Part shown: positions 8,372 through 17,257 of the stretch, piece after piece
Numbering within the stretch: position 1 is the stretch's first letter
Layout: the number at the start of each line of letters is the position of its first letter
NCBI RefSeq assembly: GCF_001613505.1
Contig: NZ_BDCM01000012.1
Coordinates: 124,001-188,000 of the forward strand
Source: Nocardia mikamii NBRC 108933
Lineage (GTDB): Bacteria > Actinomycetota > Actinomycetes > Mycobacteriales > Mycobacteriaceae
DNA length: 64,000 nucleotides
Reading direction: 5' to 3'
Notes under the pieces: generated by a model
What the model was told of the DNA's origin: nothing
The model's database searches: none
Seen by the model: only the letters and a program-made list of their open reading frames with translations
Program-made: the position numbers and the translations under genes

Positions 8372-9274
8372 TTACCAGCCGCGCTCGGCGAGGCGGTGCG
8401 GTTCCGGAATCTCCTCGACATTGATGCCGACCATGGCCTCACCCAGGCCGCGCGACACCTTCGCGAGCACATCGGGGTCGTCGTAGAAGGTGGTGGCCTT
8501 CACGATGGCGGCGGCACGCTCGGCCGGGTTGCCGGATTTGAAGATGCCGGAGCCGACGAAGACACCCTCGGCGCCCAGCTGCATCATCATCGCGGCATCG
8601 GCGGGCGTGGCGATACCGCCGGCGGTGAACAGCACCACCGGCAGCTTGCCGGTCTCGGCGATCTCGCGAACCAGTTCGTAGGGCGCCTGCAGCTCCTTGG
8701 CGGCCACGAACAGCTCGTCCTCGGGCAGCGACTGCAGGTGCCGGATCTCGCCGCGGATCTTGCGCATGTGGGTGGTCGCGTTGGACACGTCGCCGGTGCC
8801 GGCCTCGCCCTTGGAGCGGATCATCGCCGCGCCCTCGGTGATGCGGCGCAGCGCCTCGCCCAGGTTGGTGGCGCCGCACACGAACGGCACGGTGAACTGC
8901 CACTTGTCGATGTGGTTGGCGTAGTCGGCGGGGGTCAGCACCTCCGACTCGTCGATGTAGTCGACACCGAGGCTCTGCAGGATCTGCGCCTCGACGAAGT
9001 GACCGATGCGCGCCTTGGCCATCACCGGGATGGACACCGCGTTGACGATGCCGTCGATCAGGTCCGGGTCGCTCATCCGTGCGACGCCGCCCTGGGCGCG
9101 GATGTCGGCGGGAACCCGCTCGAGCGCCATCACCGCGACCGCGCCGGCATCCTCGGCGATCTTGGCCTGATCGGCGGTGACGACGTCCATGATCACCCCG
9201 CCCTTGAGCATCTCGGCCATGCCGCGCTTCACGCGGGCGGTGCCGGTCGTCGAGGTGGTGTCGGGCGTTGTCAC
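8372..9274 (-). CDS. pdxS: Pyridoxal 5'-phosphate synthase lyase subunit PdxS
   Basis: PdxS condenses ribose 5-phosphate, glyceraldehyde 3-phosphate and ammonia from PdxT into pyridoxal 5'-phosphate. The 300-residue barrel shows RGMAEMLKGGVIMDVVTADQ, ALERVPADIRAQGGVARM and VMAKARIGHFVEAQIL, which hold the conserved aspartate and lysines. The phosphate-binding glycine loops FTAGGIATPADAA and GSGIFKSGNP are intact. I placed the start at the GTG at 9274, seven bases after AGGAG; a TTG two codons upstream is too close to that site. It is separated from tesB-pdxT by an accessory insert. Confidence 0.95.
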   Translation of the reverse strand: MTTPDTTSTTGTARVKRGMAEMLKGGVIMDVVTADQAKIAEDAGAVAVMALERVPADIRAQGGVARMSDPDLIDGIVNAVSIPVMAKARIGHFVEAQILQSLGVDYIDESEVLTPADYANHIDKWQFTVPFVCGATNLGEALRRITEGAAMIRSKGEAGTGDVSNATTHMRKIRGEIRHLQSLPEDELFVAAKELQAPYELVREIAETGKLPVVLFTAGGIATPADAAMMMQLGAEGVFVGSGIFKSGNPAERAAAIVKATTFYDDPDVLAKVSRGLGEAMVGINVEEIPEPHRLAERGW

Positions 9275-9311
9275 GGGCAAACTCCTGATTATCGGGGATT
9301 CGTTCGAGGAG

Positions 9312-9326
9312 GCATCGCTGCGATGC
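9312..9326. repeat. Short hairpin upstream of pdxS
   Basis: GCATCG (9312-9317) and CGATGC (9321-9326) pair around CTG, and GGAGG/CCTCC lies just outside. It sits 38 bases before the pdxS start codon, in the expected leader, so it may act on the mRNA. Its function is inferred only from position. Confidence 0.35.
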
Positions 9327-9369
9327 GAACCTCCACGATTCTAGGCGCCCCGATCAGGCCACTAGATAG

Positions 9370-9392
9370 CCAGTCCGAGAGCACTGGACTGG
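9370..9392. promoter_or_regulatory. Inverted repeat upstream of pdxS
   Basis: CCAGTCC (9370-9376) and GGACTGG (9386-9392) form a perfect 7-bp dyad with a 9-bp spacer, about 100 bases ahead of the pdxS start. It is a plausible operator; no MocR-type PdxR gene is in the window to pair with it. Confidence 0.35.
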
Positions 9393-9518
9393 TCCGACGC
9401 CCGCAGCCGGGGTCGCGCCCCGGGCCGGGCGGCCGCTACGGCGTCGCTACGGGCGCGCCGGATGCGGGTACCCGTGGCGCCGGACGGTGCGAAACCGCAG
9501 GCCGGCGCCACCTGTTCG

Positions 9519-9617
9519 TCAGATCGGGTCGACGACGAACAGCTGCGCCCAGTACGTCGCGGCCTGCTCGCCGATATACGGCAGCAGGAAGTCGTACAGC
9601 AGATAGGACATATGCAT
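9519..9617 (-). CDS. Small hydrophobic ORF, 32 residues
   Basis: GGAGGTGAGG lies ten bases before an ATG, and the frame encodes 32 residues beginning MHMSYLLYDFLLPYIGEQAA. A second ATG two codons later gives 30 residues. The peptide is rich in Leu, Tyr and Phe with a few acids, so an amphipathic or membrane-lying helix is likely. A perfect dyad, GTGAC-CT-GTCAC (9690-9701), lies about 75 bases upstream. It sits downstream of the TetR gene and upstream of pdxS on the same strand. The strong ribosome site is the main support; no homologue is known to me. Confidence 0.5.
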   Translation of the reverse strand: MHMSYLLYDFLLPYIGEQAATYWAQLFVVDPI

Positions 9618-9777
9618 TCGGTACCTCACCTCCACACACCGGTTCGCCGGATTCGGTGTGCGGCAAACCGGTTTCGACCCTAACCGATGGTGACCTGTCA
9701 CACACCGGCAACGGCCGGGTATCGGCGAGATATGCGGATTTCCGACGAATTGCGTTGACCGCCAACGTGTCCCGCCG

Positions 9778-10392
9778 TCACACCTCGGACAGCAGCGGTT
9801 CGAACAACCCGACGGCCACCACCCGGATCTGCTCCAGCGCCCGTTCGACCGGTCCGGTCGGCTGGAACAGATGACTGAGGGCAAGGCGCACAACGGTTTC
9901 GGCGATCGGCGCGAGCTCCTTCTCACCCACCGAAGCCAGATCGTATTGCGCGCGCACCGTCGCGGTGACCGCCTCGATCGCCCGGCCGAGCACCGGTTCC
10001 GGCTCGGTCATCAGCGCCGGCAGCAGCGCGGTATCCGGCGCGGAACGGCCCGCGAGCACCGCCTTCAGCAGCATATTGTCCGCGCCGCTGCGCAGGGTGA
10101 ACTCCACGGCCGCGATCAGACCGGCGATCACATCGTCCGGGTGGGCCGCCAGCTGTTCGGCGATCCCGACCAGGAAGACGTCCACCTCGTTCGTGATCAC
10201 CACATCGGCGAGGTCCTGTTTGGTGCCGATCTCCTTGTACAGCACCGGCCGGCTGACGCCGACCTCCTTGGCCACCCGCGACATGTTCACCGCACCCCAG
10301 CCCTCGGTACAGACCAGGCCGCGAGCGGTCTCGATGACGCGCTCGCGCAGAAGTCGGCGCATATCGGATTGGAAGTTCGGCGCGGTAGCCAC
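9778..10392 (-). CDS. TetR family regulator beside the alkane hydroxylase operon
   Basis: The helix-turn-helix AVNMSRVAKEVGVSRPVLYK sits near the N-terminus, followed by EIGTKQDLADVVI, the standard TetR DNA-binding pattern. The rest is a helical ligand domain. The GTG at 10392 gives 204 residues; an ATG at 10362 gives 194. It is divergent from alkB, with a dyad at 10464-10482 overlapping the predicted alkB start of transcription, so it probably represses the alk genes until an alkane or fatty acid ligand binds. Many actinobacterial alk operons carry a TetR gene, but usually downstream of the rubredoxin genes. Confidence 0.85.
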   Translation of the reverse strand: MATAPNFQSDMRRLLRERVIETARGLVCTEGWGAVNMSRVAKEVGVSRPVLYKEIGTKQDLADVVITNEVDVFLVGIAEQLAAHPDDVIAGLIAAVEFTLRSGADNMLLKAVLAGRSAPDTALLPALMTEPEPVLGRAIEAVTATVRAQYDLASVGEKELAPIAETVVRLALSHLFQPTGPVERALEQIRVVAVGLFEPLLSEV

Positions 10393-10430
10393 GCCCTTGA
10401 TCGTACACGGTTCGCGATACTGTTCGACTA

Positions 10431-10459
10431 TTGACAATTGATGTGCATCTGTATTCAAT
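10431..10459 (+). promoter_or_regulatory. Predicted alkB promoter
   Basis: A perfect -35 TTGACA (10431-10436), a 17-bp spacer and TTCAAT (10454-10459) precede the dyad at 10464. The predicted start of transcription is near 10466, giving a leader of about 125 bases. Confidence 0.45.
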
Positions 10460-10463
10460 GAGA

Positions 10464-10482
10464 ACACTTCTTCAGAAAGTGT
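10464..10482. promoter_or_regulatory. Candidate operator for the alk-linked TetR
   Basis: ACACTT (10464-10469) and AAGTGT (10477-10482) form a dyad with a 7-bp spacer, placed over the predicted alkB transcription start, a position that would block RNA polymerase. Confidence 0.4.
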
Positions 10483-10593
10483 AAATACGTCGAGGTGGGC
10501 GGGCTGCCGCTCCGGCCCTCGACCCGTCCGCGCACGCCGTCGGCCGGACCCGTTCCGTCGCGCAGTCCGCGCACCGTTCGTGAGGAGAATTTG

Positions 10594-11817
10594 GTGACCA
10601 CATCCCGAATCGGCGATCCGGCCCGGCCCGCGCCGCCGCGGTGGCGCGACCGCAAGCGCCCTCTCTGGCTGTTCGGCCTCGTCCCGCCGACCGCGGTCCT
10701 GCTCGCCACCGGCCTGGTGTGGCTGTTCAACGCACTGGGCTGGCACCACGCGGCGCCGGTGTGGTGGTGGATCGGGCCGCTGCTGGTGTACGTCCTGCTG
10801 CCGATCCTCGACCGATTCTTCGGGCCCGACGGGCAGAATCCGCCCGACGAGGTGATGGAACAGCTCGAGAACGACCGCTACTACCGCTACTGCGTCTACG
10901 CCTACATTCCGTTCCAGCTGCTCAGCCTGGTGTTCGCCTGCTATCTGTGGAGCGCGGCCGATCTGTCCTGGCTGGGCATCGACGGCGGACTGAGCCTGGT
11001 GTCCAAGATCGGCCTGGCGCTGAGCATCGGCATCATGGGTGGTGTCGGCATCAACACCGCGCACGAACTCGGCCACAAGAAGGACGAAGCGGAGCGCTGG
11101 CTGTCGAAGATCACGCTGGCGCAGACGTTCTACGGCCACTTCTACATCGAGCACAACCGCGGCCACCACGTGCGGGTGGCGACCCCGGAGGATCCGGCCA
11201 GTTCCCGGTTCGGCGAATCGTTCTGGACCTTCCTGCCGCGCAGCGTATGGGGCAGCCTGCGCTCGTCGTGGTCCCTCGAGAAGACTCGGCTGCAGCGAAT
11301 GGGCAAGCGGCCGTGGACGATTCACAACGACGTGCTCAACGCGTGGCTGATGTCGGTGGTGTTGTGGGGCGCGCTGGCCGCGATCTTCGGTCCCGGGGTG
11401 CTGCCGTTCCTGGTGCTGCAGGCGGTCTACGGATTCTCGCTGCTGGAGACGGTCAACTATCTCGAGCACTACGGTCTGCTGCGGCAGCGCACGGCCGCCG
11501 GGCGCTACGAACGCTGCACACCGGAGCACAGCTGGAACTCCGACCACATCGTCACCAACATCTTCCTCTACCACCTGCAGCGCCACAGCGACCATCACGC
11601 CAACCCCACCCGGCGCTATCAGACCCTGCGCAGTATGGACGGCGCGCCCAATCTGCCCAGCGGCTACGCCAGCATGATCACCGTCGCCTATTTCCCGCCG
11701 CTGTGGCGCCGCGTGATGGACCAGCGGGTGCTCGCCCACTACGGCGGTGACATCACCCGCGTCAACGTCCAGCCCGGCAAGCGCGCACGAATCCTCGCGA
11801 AGTACGGAGTCGCCTGA
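10594..11817 (+). CDS. alkB: Alkane 1-monooxygenase AlkB
   Basis: An integral-membrane di-iron enzyme that hydroxylates the terminal carbon of n-alkanes with O2 and electrons from rubredoxin. The 407-residue protein has about six hydrophobic segments and all histidine boxes: HELGHKKD, EHNRGHHVRVATPEDPASS and LQRHSDHHANPTRRYQ, plus the NYLEHYG motif. The GTG start at 10594 follows AGGAG by six bases. The stop codon overlaps the rubredoxin start (TGATG), showing translational coupling. The full electron-transfer chain follows in the same operon, so the unit looks complete. Confidence 0.95.
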   Translation: MTTSRIGDPARPAPPRWRDRKRPLWLFGLVPPTAVLLATGLVWLFNALGWHHAAPVWWWIGPLLVYVLLPILDRFFGPDGQNPPDEVMEQLENDRYYRYCVYAYIPFQLLSLVFACYLWSAADLSWLGIDGGLSLVSKIGLALSIGIMGGVGINTAHELGHKKDEAERWLSKITLAQTFYGHFYIEHNRGHHVRVATPEDPASSRFGESFWTFLPRSVWGSLRSSWSLEKTRLQRMGKRPWTIHNDVLNAWLMSVVLWGALAAIFGPGVLPFLVLQAVYGFSLLETVNYLEHYGLLRQRTAAGRYERCTPEHSWNSDHIVTNIFLYHLQRHSDHHANPTRRYQTLRSMDGAPNLPSGYASMITVAYFPPLWRRVMDQRVLAHYGGDITRVNVQPGKRARILAKYGVA

Positions 11818-12014
11818 TGTCCCGATTCCGTTGCCCCGTCTGCGATTACGTGTACGACGAAACCGACGGCGCCCCCCGCGAGGGCTTTCCGCCCGGCACC
11901 GCGTGGTCGGCGATCCCCGACGACTGGTGCTGCCCCGACTGCGGCGTGCGGGAGAAGCCGGATTTCCACGCCGATCTCGCGACCCACGACCCGACCCCGA
12001 CGAAAGGTCCCTGA
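11817..12014 (+). CDS. rubA: Rubredoxin, first copy
   Basis: A 65-residue iron protein with two CxxC knuckles: CPVCDYVYDE near the start and CCPDCGVREK later, which hold one iron in a tetrahedral thiolate site. The FPPGTAWSAIPDDW linker is the usual rubredoxin core. It overlaps the alkB stop by one base and is separated from the next rubredoxin gene by one base. In two-rubredoxin alk operons one copy is usually the true AlkB donor; the sequence alone does not decide whether this is the AlkG1 or AlkG2 type. Confidence 0.93.
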   Translation: MSRFRCPVCDYVYDETDGAPREGFPPGTAWSAIPDDWCCPDCGVREKPDFHADLATHDPTPTKGP

Positions 12015-12015
12015 C

Positions 12016-12198
12016 ATGACCGACTACAAGCTGTTCCGTTGCCTGCAATGCGGATTCGAATACGACGAGGCCCTCGGCTGGCCCGAGGACGGCATCGCGC
12101 CGGGCACCCGCTGGGACGACATTCCCGACGATTGGTCCTGCCCCGACTGCGGTGCGGCCAAGGCGGATTTCGAGATGGCCGAGGTCAGCCGCGCATGA
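12016..12198 (+). CDS. rubB: Rubredoxin, second copy
   Basis: A 60-residue rubredoxin with CLQCGFEYDE and CPDCGAAKADFEM iron-binding knuckles around GIAPGTRWDDIPDDW. CxxCG at both knuckles fits the AlkG2 type that can restore alkane oxidation in other actinobacteria. It carries electrons from the reductase encoded next to AlkB. The stop overlaps the reductase start by four bases (ATGA). Confidence 0.93.
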   Translation: MTDYKLFRCLQCGFEYDEALGWPEDGIAPGTRWDDIPDDWSCPDCGAAKADFEMAEVSRA

Positions 12199-13427
12199 CC
12201 GGACGCATCGTCATCGCGGGCACCGGGATCGCGGGCGCGACCGCCGCCCGCACCCTGCGCACCGAGGGCTACACCGGCGAGATCGTGCTGCTCGGCGCCG
12301 AGGACCGGCTGCCCTACCGCCGCCCGATGGTCTCGAAGGAGTTGCTCGCCGGCACCGCGAACGAACGCCGGCTCCTGCTCGAGTCCGCCGAATCGTGGCG
12401 CGAACTCGAGGTCGAGATACGCCCGGGGACCACGGTCGACGGCATCGACGTCGACCGCGACCGCGTACATCTGGGCACCGGCGAAACCCTCGGCTACGAC
12501 GCGCTGGTGCTCGCCACGGGCGCCCGCGCACGCGAACTGCCCGGCCCCGAATCGGGCGCGTACACACTGCGGACCGCCGCGGATGTCGACGCATTGCGCA
12601 CGGCCGTGACGACCGGTGGATCGCTGCTCGTGGTGGGTGGCGGTCTGGTCGGATGCGAAGCCGCCGCGACGGCGCGCGGACTGGGGGCAGCGGTGACGAT
12701 CGTGCACGCGGCGGACGCGCCCCTGGATCGGGTGGCGCCGGATGTGGTCGGCGAGCACTGCCGAAACCTGCACGCCGACAACGGTGTCGACATCCACGAC
12801 GCGATCGTGCTGGACCGGATCGACGGGGGCGGTGGAGATGTCACAGCCACCGCCGTCGACGGACGCCGGTGGACCGCCGCGGCGGTCCTCGTCGCGATCG
12901 GCGCGGAACCGGACACCGGATTGGCCCGCCAGGCCGGACTCGCCGTCGGCGACGGCATCCTCGTCGACGAGTCCTACACCACCTCGGCGCCGAACATCTT
13001 CGCCGCCGGTGACGCCGCGGCCGTCTACGATCCGGAATTCGGGGTCCACCGGCGCACCGAACAATGGAACAGCGCCCGGTCGCACGGGATCGCGGTGGCG
13101 AAATCCGTTCTCGGACAATGTCTTCCCGCCGAGGAGGTCACCTGGGGCTGGACCACACAGTACGGGGTCACCATCCAATTCGCAGGGCGACCGCACACCG
13201 AGGACGACGTCGTGGTCCGCACCACCGACACCCCCGGCCAGTTCATCGCGCTGTCCCTGCGAGCGGGTCGCCTGGTCGCCGCGTCGGCCGTGGGCCGGCC
13301 CGCCGACCTGCGCATCGCACGCAACCTCATCGCCGCGCGAACGACCCACACTCCCCAAATCTGGTCCGACACAACCATTCCCCTCCAGGAGCTGACGACC
13401 GCCACGGAACTCTCGGGCCACCACTGA
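12195..13427 (+). CDS. Rubredoxin reductase, FAD/NAD(P)H-dependent
   Basis: The 410-residue flavoprotein begins MTGRIVIAGTGIAGATAA, a dinucleotide-binding fold for FAD. A second Rossmann motif, LVVGGGLVGCEAA, lies near residue 145 for NAD(P)H, and APNIFAAGDAAAVYD is the C-terminal FAD-contact motif. PYRRPMVSKELLAG is typical of the ferredoxin/rubredoxin reductase group. It closes the alkB-rubA-rubB operon and feeds electrons from NAD(P)H to the rubredoxins. A 246-base gap with no clear gene follows. Confidence 0.92.
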   Translation: MTGRIVIAGTGIAGATAARTLRTEGYTGEIVLLGAEDRLPYRRPMVSKELLAGTANERRLLLESAESWRELEVEIRPGTTVDGIDVDRDRVHLGTGETLGYDALVLATGARARELPGPESGAYTLRTAADVDALRTAVTTGGSLLVVGGGLVGCEAAATARGLGAAVTIVHAADAPLDRVAPDVVGEHCRNLHADNGVDIHDAIVLDRIDGGGGDVTATAVDGRRWTAAAVLVAIGAEPDTGLARQAGLAVGDGILVDESYTTSAPNIFAAGDAAAVYDPEFGVHRRTEQWNSARSHGIAVAKSVLGQCLPAEEVTWGWTTQYGVTIQFAGRPHTEDDVVVRTTDTPGQFIALSLRAGRLVAASAVGRPADLRIARNLIAARTTHTPQIWSDTTIPLQELTTATELSGHH

Positions 13428-13673
13428 CCGAGTGGCCGGTTCGCGAACCGTGCGATCGGCCGCGCGAACATCTGCCTCCGGGCGTTCCGCAGCCTGGTCA
13501 CAGCGTCTCCGGCCACGCTGGAGATCTTCGACGAGAAGCGGGATTCGAGTTACGGCCTTACCGGCGCTGGGACGTCGTCGCGATCACCCACCTCGAAAGA
13601 GGCTGATACCTTGCCTTTTTCGCACAGTAAGGCCGGTGCGTGAGCCGGCTGGACGGATGAAGGGGACCGCCGG

Positions 13674-15065
13674 ATGAACGCGGCCGCACACTGGCTCACC
13701 GGTCGCGGCACGCGCCGGATCTGGATCACGGTGCTGATCGTGGCCGTGGTGGCGACAGTCGCGGCGGTCGTATGGAACCGACCGCCCGAGCAGGCGCCGG
13801 AGGGACCCGTCACTGGTGGCCGGTTCCGGATTTCGCCTCGGCTCGACTCCGCTCCGGTGCCGCGGTGGACGGTGCGCGCCGCCGATCTGACCGGTGAGCC
13901 GGGCGCGGTCTTGCTGGACTTGCCGCACAGCTTGCACGACTACTACGGCTACGGTTCGCCGATGGACGCCGGGCCCATGACCGTCGCGGGCACGGCGGTA
14001 CCCAGCGGACCGGGCGACACCGCACGGACGGTCGGGCCGGTGCGGCTGTACGGCATCGATCCGGACGCCGGCACTGTGCGGTGGTCGATCGACGCCGGCG
14101 AACTCCTCAGCTGTAACGAGCGCGTCTTCGACGGACAGCTGACCTGCCGCGGCACCCACCGAGTGCTGATCGTCGACGCCGCCACCGGCGCGATCGCCAC
14201 GGACCACACGACGGACTTCGAGGTGATGGACGTCGCGGTGCGCGACGGTGTGGTGTCCGTCGCCGGTCGCACCGCCGACTCGATGACCGCCGTCGTCACC
14301 CGGGGAACCGTTGCCGACATCGAGGCGAGCTGGCGCCGGACGTATCCGACACCGGTCCCCGGCGACGCGGTCAGGCCGAGACTCCATGCGCCGGACTACT
14401 TCCGGGACGGCCACGACCGCAACGTCCGTGTCTACGATCTGCGCACCGGCGACCCGCTGTTCACCGCACCCGTCGGCGCCGTATTCGACGGCGGGATCAT
14501 CGCCACGCAGGTGATCGATCGCAGCGGAAGCGCGGGACGAGTCACCCTTCTCGATCGCAACGGTCACCTCGTCACCGAGGTCGGCAACCCCAGTTTTCTG
14601 CTCGAGTGGTACCCGACCGCGACCACGTCGCCGCCGCCGATCCTCACCGGTGAGAGTGCCTACGACCGGACGACGGGGCGAGTGCTGTGGACCAATCCAC
14701 AGATCGGCCGCGACGAGTCCGCGGGCCGCCAGGGCGCGGTCGAAGGGGTAGTCGATCACACGGTGATCGTCCGATCGCCCGACGGGACGGCGCTCACCGG
14801 CCTCGATCTCGCCGACGGACATCAGCTGTGGCGGCAGCCCGCGGGGTTCGCGAGCACGGTGCGCGACGGCCTCACCGACGGCCGGCACCTCGTTCTCGCG
14901 GACGGCGCCACCGTGCACGCGATCGACGCCGGCGACGGTTCGACCGCCTGGTCGATGTCGCTGCCGCCCAGTGGTGATCCCAGATTGCGCTCGAGGGTGG
15001 AAGCGATGGGCGGCCGGATGGTTGTCGTGCTCGCGGACGCGTTCACCGGATACGCTGCGGCGTGA
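13674..15065 (+). CDS. Membrane-anchored PQQ-type beta-propeller protein
   Basis: The 463-residue protein has one N-terminal membrane segment (WITVLIVAVVATVAAVVW, residues about 18-35) and then repeated blades with the pattern of PQQ_2 domains, such as GTVRWSIDAG, GRVLWTNPQ, GHQLWRQPAG and GSTAWSMSLP. No lipobox cysteine follows the hydrophobic stretch, so it is probably an uncleaved anchor with an external propeller. No catalytic PQQ-dehydrogenase residues are evident, so it is more likely a binding or scaffolding protein. It stands alone between the alk operon and the pim operon. Confidence 0.72.
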   Translation: MNAAAHWLTGRGTRRIWITVLIVAVVATVAAVVWNRPPEQAPEGPVTGGRFRISPRLDSAPVPRWTVRAADLTGEPGAVLLDLPHSLHDYYGYGSPMDAGPMTVAGTAVPSGPGDTARTVGPVRLYGIDPDAGTVRWSIDAGELLSCNERVFDGQLTCRGTHRVLIVDAATGAIATDHTTDFEVMDVAVRDGVVSVAGRTADSMTAVVTRGTVADIEASWRRTYPTPVPGDAVRPRLHAPDYFRDGHDRNVRVYDLRTGDPLFTAPVGAVFDGGIIATQVIDRSGSAGRVTLLDRNGHLVTEVGNPSFLLEWYPTATTSPPPILTGESAYDRTTGRVLWTNPQIGRDESAGRQGAVEGVVDHTVIVRSPDGTALTGLDLADGHQLWRQPAGFASTVRDGLTDGRHLVLADGATVHAIDAGDGSTAWSMSLPPSGDPRLRSRVEAMGGRMVVVLADAFTGYAAA

Positions 15066-15089
15066 GGCGACGCGAATAATCCCCGCGGC

Positions 15090-16136
15090 TCAGCGGATGG
15101 ACCGGACCTCCGGCTCGAGATCGGAGCCGGCGGCGGTGAGCGCCTCGGCCAGCAGGTTGTCCAGGTGATACGGGTACACCGTTTCCCCGATCCGGTCGAG
15201 TTCGGCGATATCCGGCGGCAGGCACCAACGGTAGGCGGTCACGCAGCGGCGTTCCCAGACGGTCGGATCGGCGGGTTTCGGATCGAACCAGCGCACCCGG
15301 GCGACGAAGAACAGTTCCTCGGAGCGGATCAGCTCTCCGTTGAAGGGAAACACCGCGACCCGCCGCCAGATCGGGCCGCGCAGCAACGTGGAGTCCAGCG
15401 CCAGTCCCGTCTCCTCCCACACCTCGCGCACCGCCGCGGCCCGCAGCGTCTCCCCCGGTTCGATGCCGCCGCCGACGGTGAACCAGAACGGCGAATCGGG
15501 CGTCTGCGGGTCGTGGCCACGCATCAACAGCACGCGGTCCTCGTCGTCGAGCAGAACCACCCGGGCCGACGTACGGACGGTGTCGACCTCGAGGCCGGTG
15601 GTCGCGGCCGGTGTGACCCGTTCCGCGATCTCGAAATAGGTCGGCAGCGGTGCGGTACCGCCGAGGTGCAGCAACCGGACCGGGCGGCGGGTACGCAGCG
15701 CCAGGGTGTCGCGCACGGCGTCGTTGTGGAAGCGGCGCGCGATCAGCACCCGCGCCTCGGCGTCGGCGAGTTCGGCCACCAGCTGGGGCCGTAACGAGGT
15801 GATGTCGACGGCGGACAGCGCGGCCGCCAGCTGGTTCTCCGCCGTTTCCCGATCGCTCCAGTCGGCGCGTTCGGCGCGATCGGCCAAGGCGATCAGCCGT
15901 TTGGACTGCTCCGCCGCCGTGGACTCCGATATCGGCCCGGCCATCGAGATCGCGACCGTACGAGCCACCACCGCGCGCCGCGCCAAGGCGGACTCCAGGG
16001 CGTCGCGGGCCTGATCACTGCGCACGTGCAGCCGGTCGAGCCGGTTGGCGGTGGAGTAGGCCCATACACCGATGGCGATGATCACCGCCGCGATCAGCGC
16101 GAGGACCAGGATGGTCGTCGCGGAGAAGGTGATCAT
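15090..16136 (-). CDS. Membrane-anchored NUDIX hydrolase of the pim operon (Rv2609c-like)
   Basis: The 348-residue protein begins with one membrane segment (ILVLALIAAVIIAIGVWAYS), then a coiled helical region of about 130 residues resembling LemA-type helices, and a C-terminal NUDIX domain with the box GGGIEPGETL and REVWEETGL. NUDIX enzymes hydrolyse nucleoside diphosphates linked to another group. The ATG at 16136 overlaps the pimA stop (ATGA), so it is coupled to PIM synthesis. The M. tuberculosis counterpart sits at the same place after pimA. A role in clearing a nucleotide by-product such as GDP-sugar is inference. Confidence 0.85.
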   Translation of the reverse strand: MITFSATTILVLALIAAVIIAIGVWAYSTANRLDRLHVRSDQARDALESALARRAVVARTVAISMAGPISESTAAEQSKRLIALADRAERADWSDRETAENQLAAALSAVDITSLRPQLVAELADAEARVLIARRFHNDAVRDTLALRTRRPVRLLHLGGTAPLPTYFEIAERVTPAATTGLEVDTVRTSARVVLLDDEDRVLLMRGHDPQTPDSPFWFTVGGGIEPGETLRAAAVREVWEETGLALDSTLLRGPIWRRVAVFPFNGELIRSEELFFVARVRWFDPKPADPTVWERRCVTAYRWCLPPDIAELDRIGETVYPYHLDNLLAEALTAAGSDLEPEVRSIR

Positions 16137-17257
16137 CCAGCGGTCCTCACCCGGGCGTCGCCGACGGTGACCGTCTCGTACACCCGCAGAATCTGTTCGG
16201 CCACGACCGGCCAATCGTATTCGCCGACAACCTGATCCGCGGTGCGTACCAGATCCTCGCGGCGGGTGCGGTCGGTGAGCAATCCGTCGATCGCCTCGGC
16301 CAGCGCCGCGGATTCACCCACCGGCACCAACACTCCCGCGGTCCCGTCGCGCAGCACCCGGCGGAAGGCGTCCAATTCGCTGGCAACCACCGCGGTTCCG
16401 GCGGCCATCGCCTCCACCAGCACGATGCCGAAACTCTCCCCGCCCAGATTCGGCGCGCAGTACACATCGGCACTGCGCATCGCCGACGCCTTCTCCGCAT
16501 CCGAGACCTGACCGAGGAAACGCAGATGTCCGGCGTGTTCGCCCGCTTCCCGACGCAGCCGTTCCTCGTCTCCGCGGCCGACGATCAGGATCTCCACGTC
16601 CGGATGCCGGGCGACCAGTTTCGGCAGTGCGCCCAGCAGCACGGCCATCCCTTTACGGGGCTCGTCGTAGCGGCCGAGGAACAACACCGTCCCGCCCGCG
16701 CGCGGATATCCCTGCAACAGTGGCGCATTCGCGAACGCCGGCACGTCGACCCCGTTGGGGATCTCGACCGCGTCGCTGCCCAGCGCCTCCACCTGCCAGC
16801 GCCGCGCCAGCTCCGACACCGCGATCCGCCCGCTGATCTTCTCGTGGTAGGGCCGCAGCACTCCCTGGAAGGTCGCCAGCACCAGCGAGCGGGTGGTGGA
16901 GGTGTGGAAGGTGGCCACGATGGGTCCCTCGGCCACCTTCAGCGCCAGCATCGAGATACTCGGGGCGTTGGGTTCGTGGACGTGCAGGACCTCGAAGTCG
17001 CTGTCGGCGATCCAGCGCCGCAGCCGGGTGTAGGCGGTCGGCCCGAACGACAGCCGCGCCACCGACCCGTTGTACGGAATCGCCACCGCCTTTCCGGCCG
17101 AGACGACGAATTCCGGCAGTTCGGTGTCGTCGGAGGCCGGCGCCAGCACGCTCACCCGGTGTCCGCGCTCGATCAGCACCTGCGCCAATTCCACGACATG
17201 CGACTGCACACCGCCCGGCACGTCGAACGAGTACGGGCAGACCATGCCGATTCTCAT
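16133..17257 (-). CDS. pimA: Phosphatidyl-myo-inositol mannosyltransferase PimA
   Basis: PimA adds the first mannose from GDP-mannose to the 2-position of phosphatidylinositol, on the inner face of the membrane. The 374-residue GT-B (GT4) enzyme starts MRIGMVCPYSFDVPGGVQSH, with the glycine-rich loop near its start and the donor-binding ESFGIVLVEAMAAGTAVVAS (EX7E) near residue 275. HVHEPNAPSISMLAL is the typical central block. It overlaps the acyltransferase stop by four bases, and the NUDIX gene follows in the same way. Confidence 0.95.
   Translation of the reverse strand: MRIGMVCPYSFDVPGGVQSHVVELAQVLIERGHRVSVLAPASDDTELPEFVVSAGKAVAIPYNGSVARLSFGPTAYTRLRRWIADSDFEVLHVHEPNAPSISMLALKVAEGPIVATFHTSTTRSLVLATFQGVLRPYHEKISGRIAVSELARRWQVEALGSDAVEIPNGVDVPAFANAPLLQGYPRAGGTVLFLGRYDEPRKGMAVLLGALPKLVARHPDVEILIVGRGDEERLRREAGEHAGHLRFLGQVSDAEKASAMRSADVYCAPNLGGESFGIVLVEAMAAGTAVVASELDAFRRVLRDGTAGVLVPVGESAALAEAIDGLLTDRTRREDLVRTADQVVGEYDWPVVAEQILRVYETVTVGDARVRTAG

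Noticed and set aside
13428..13673. Frame stretches such as ICLRAFRSLVTASPATLEIF downstream of the rubredoxin reductase
   Set aside because: They looked like a gene remnant but match no family I can name, and no frame is consistent over more than about 50 residues.
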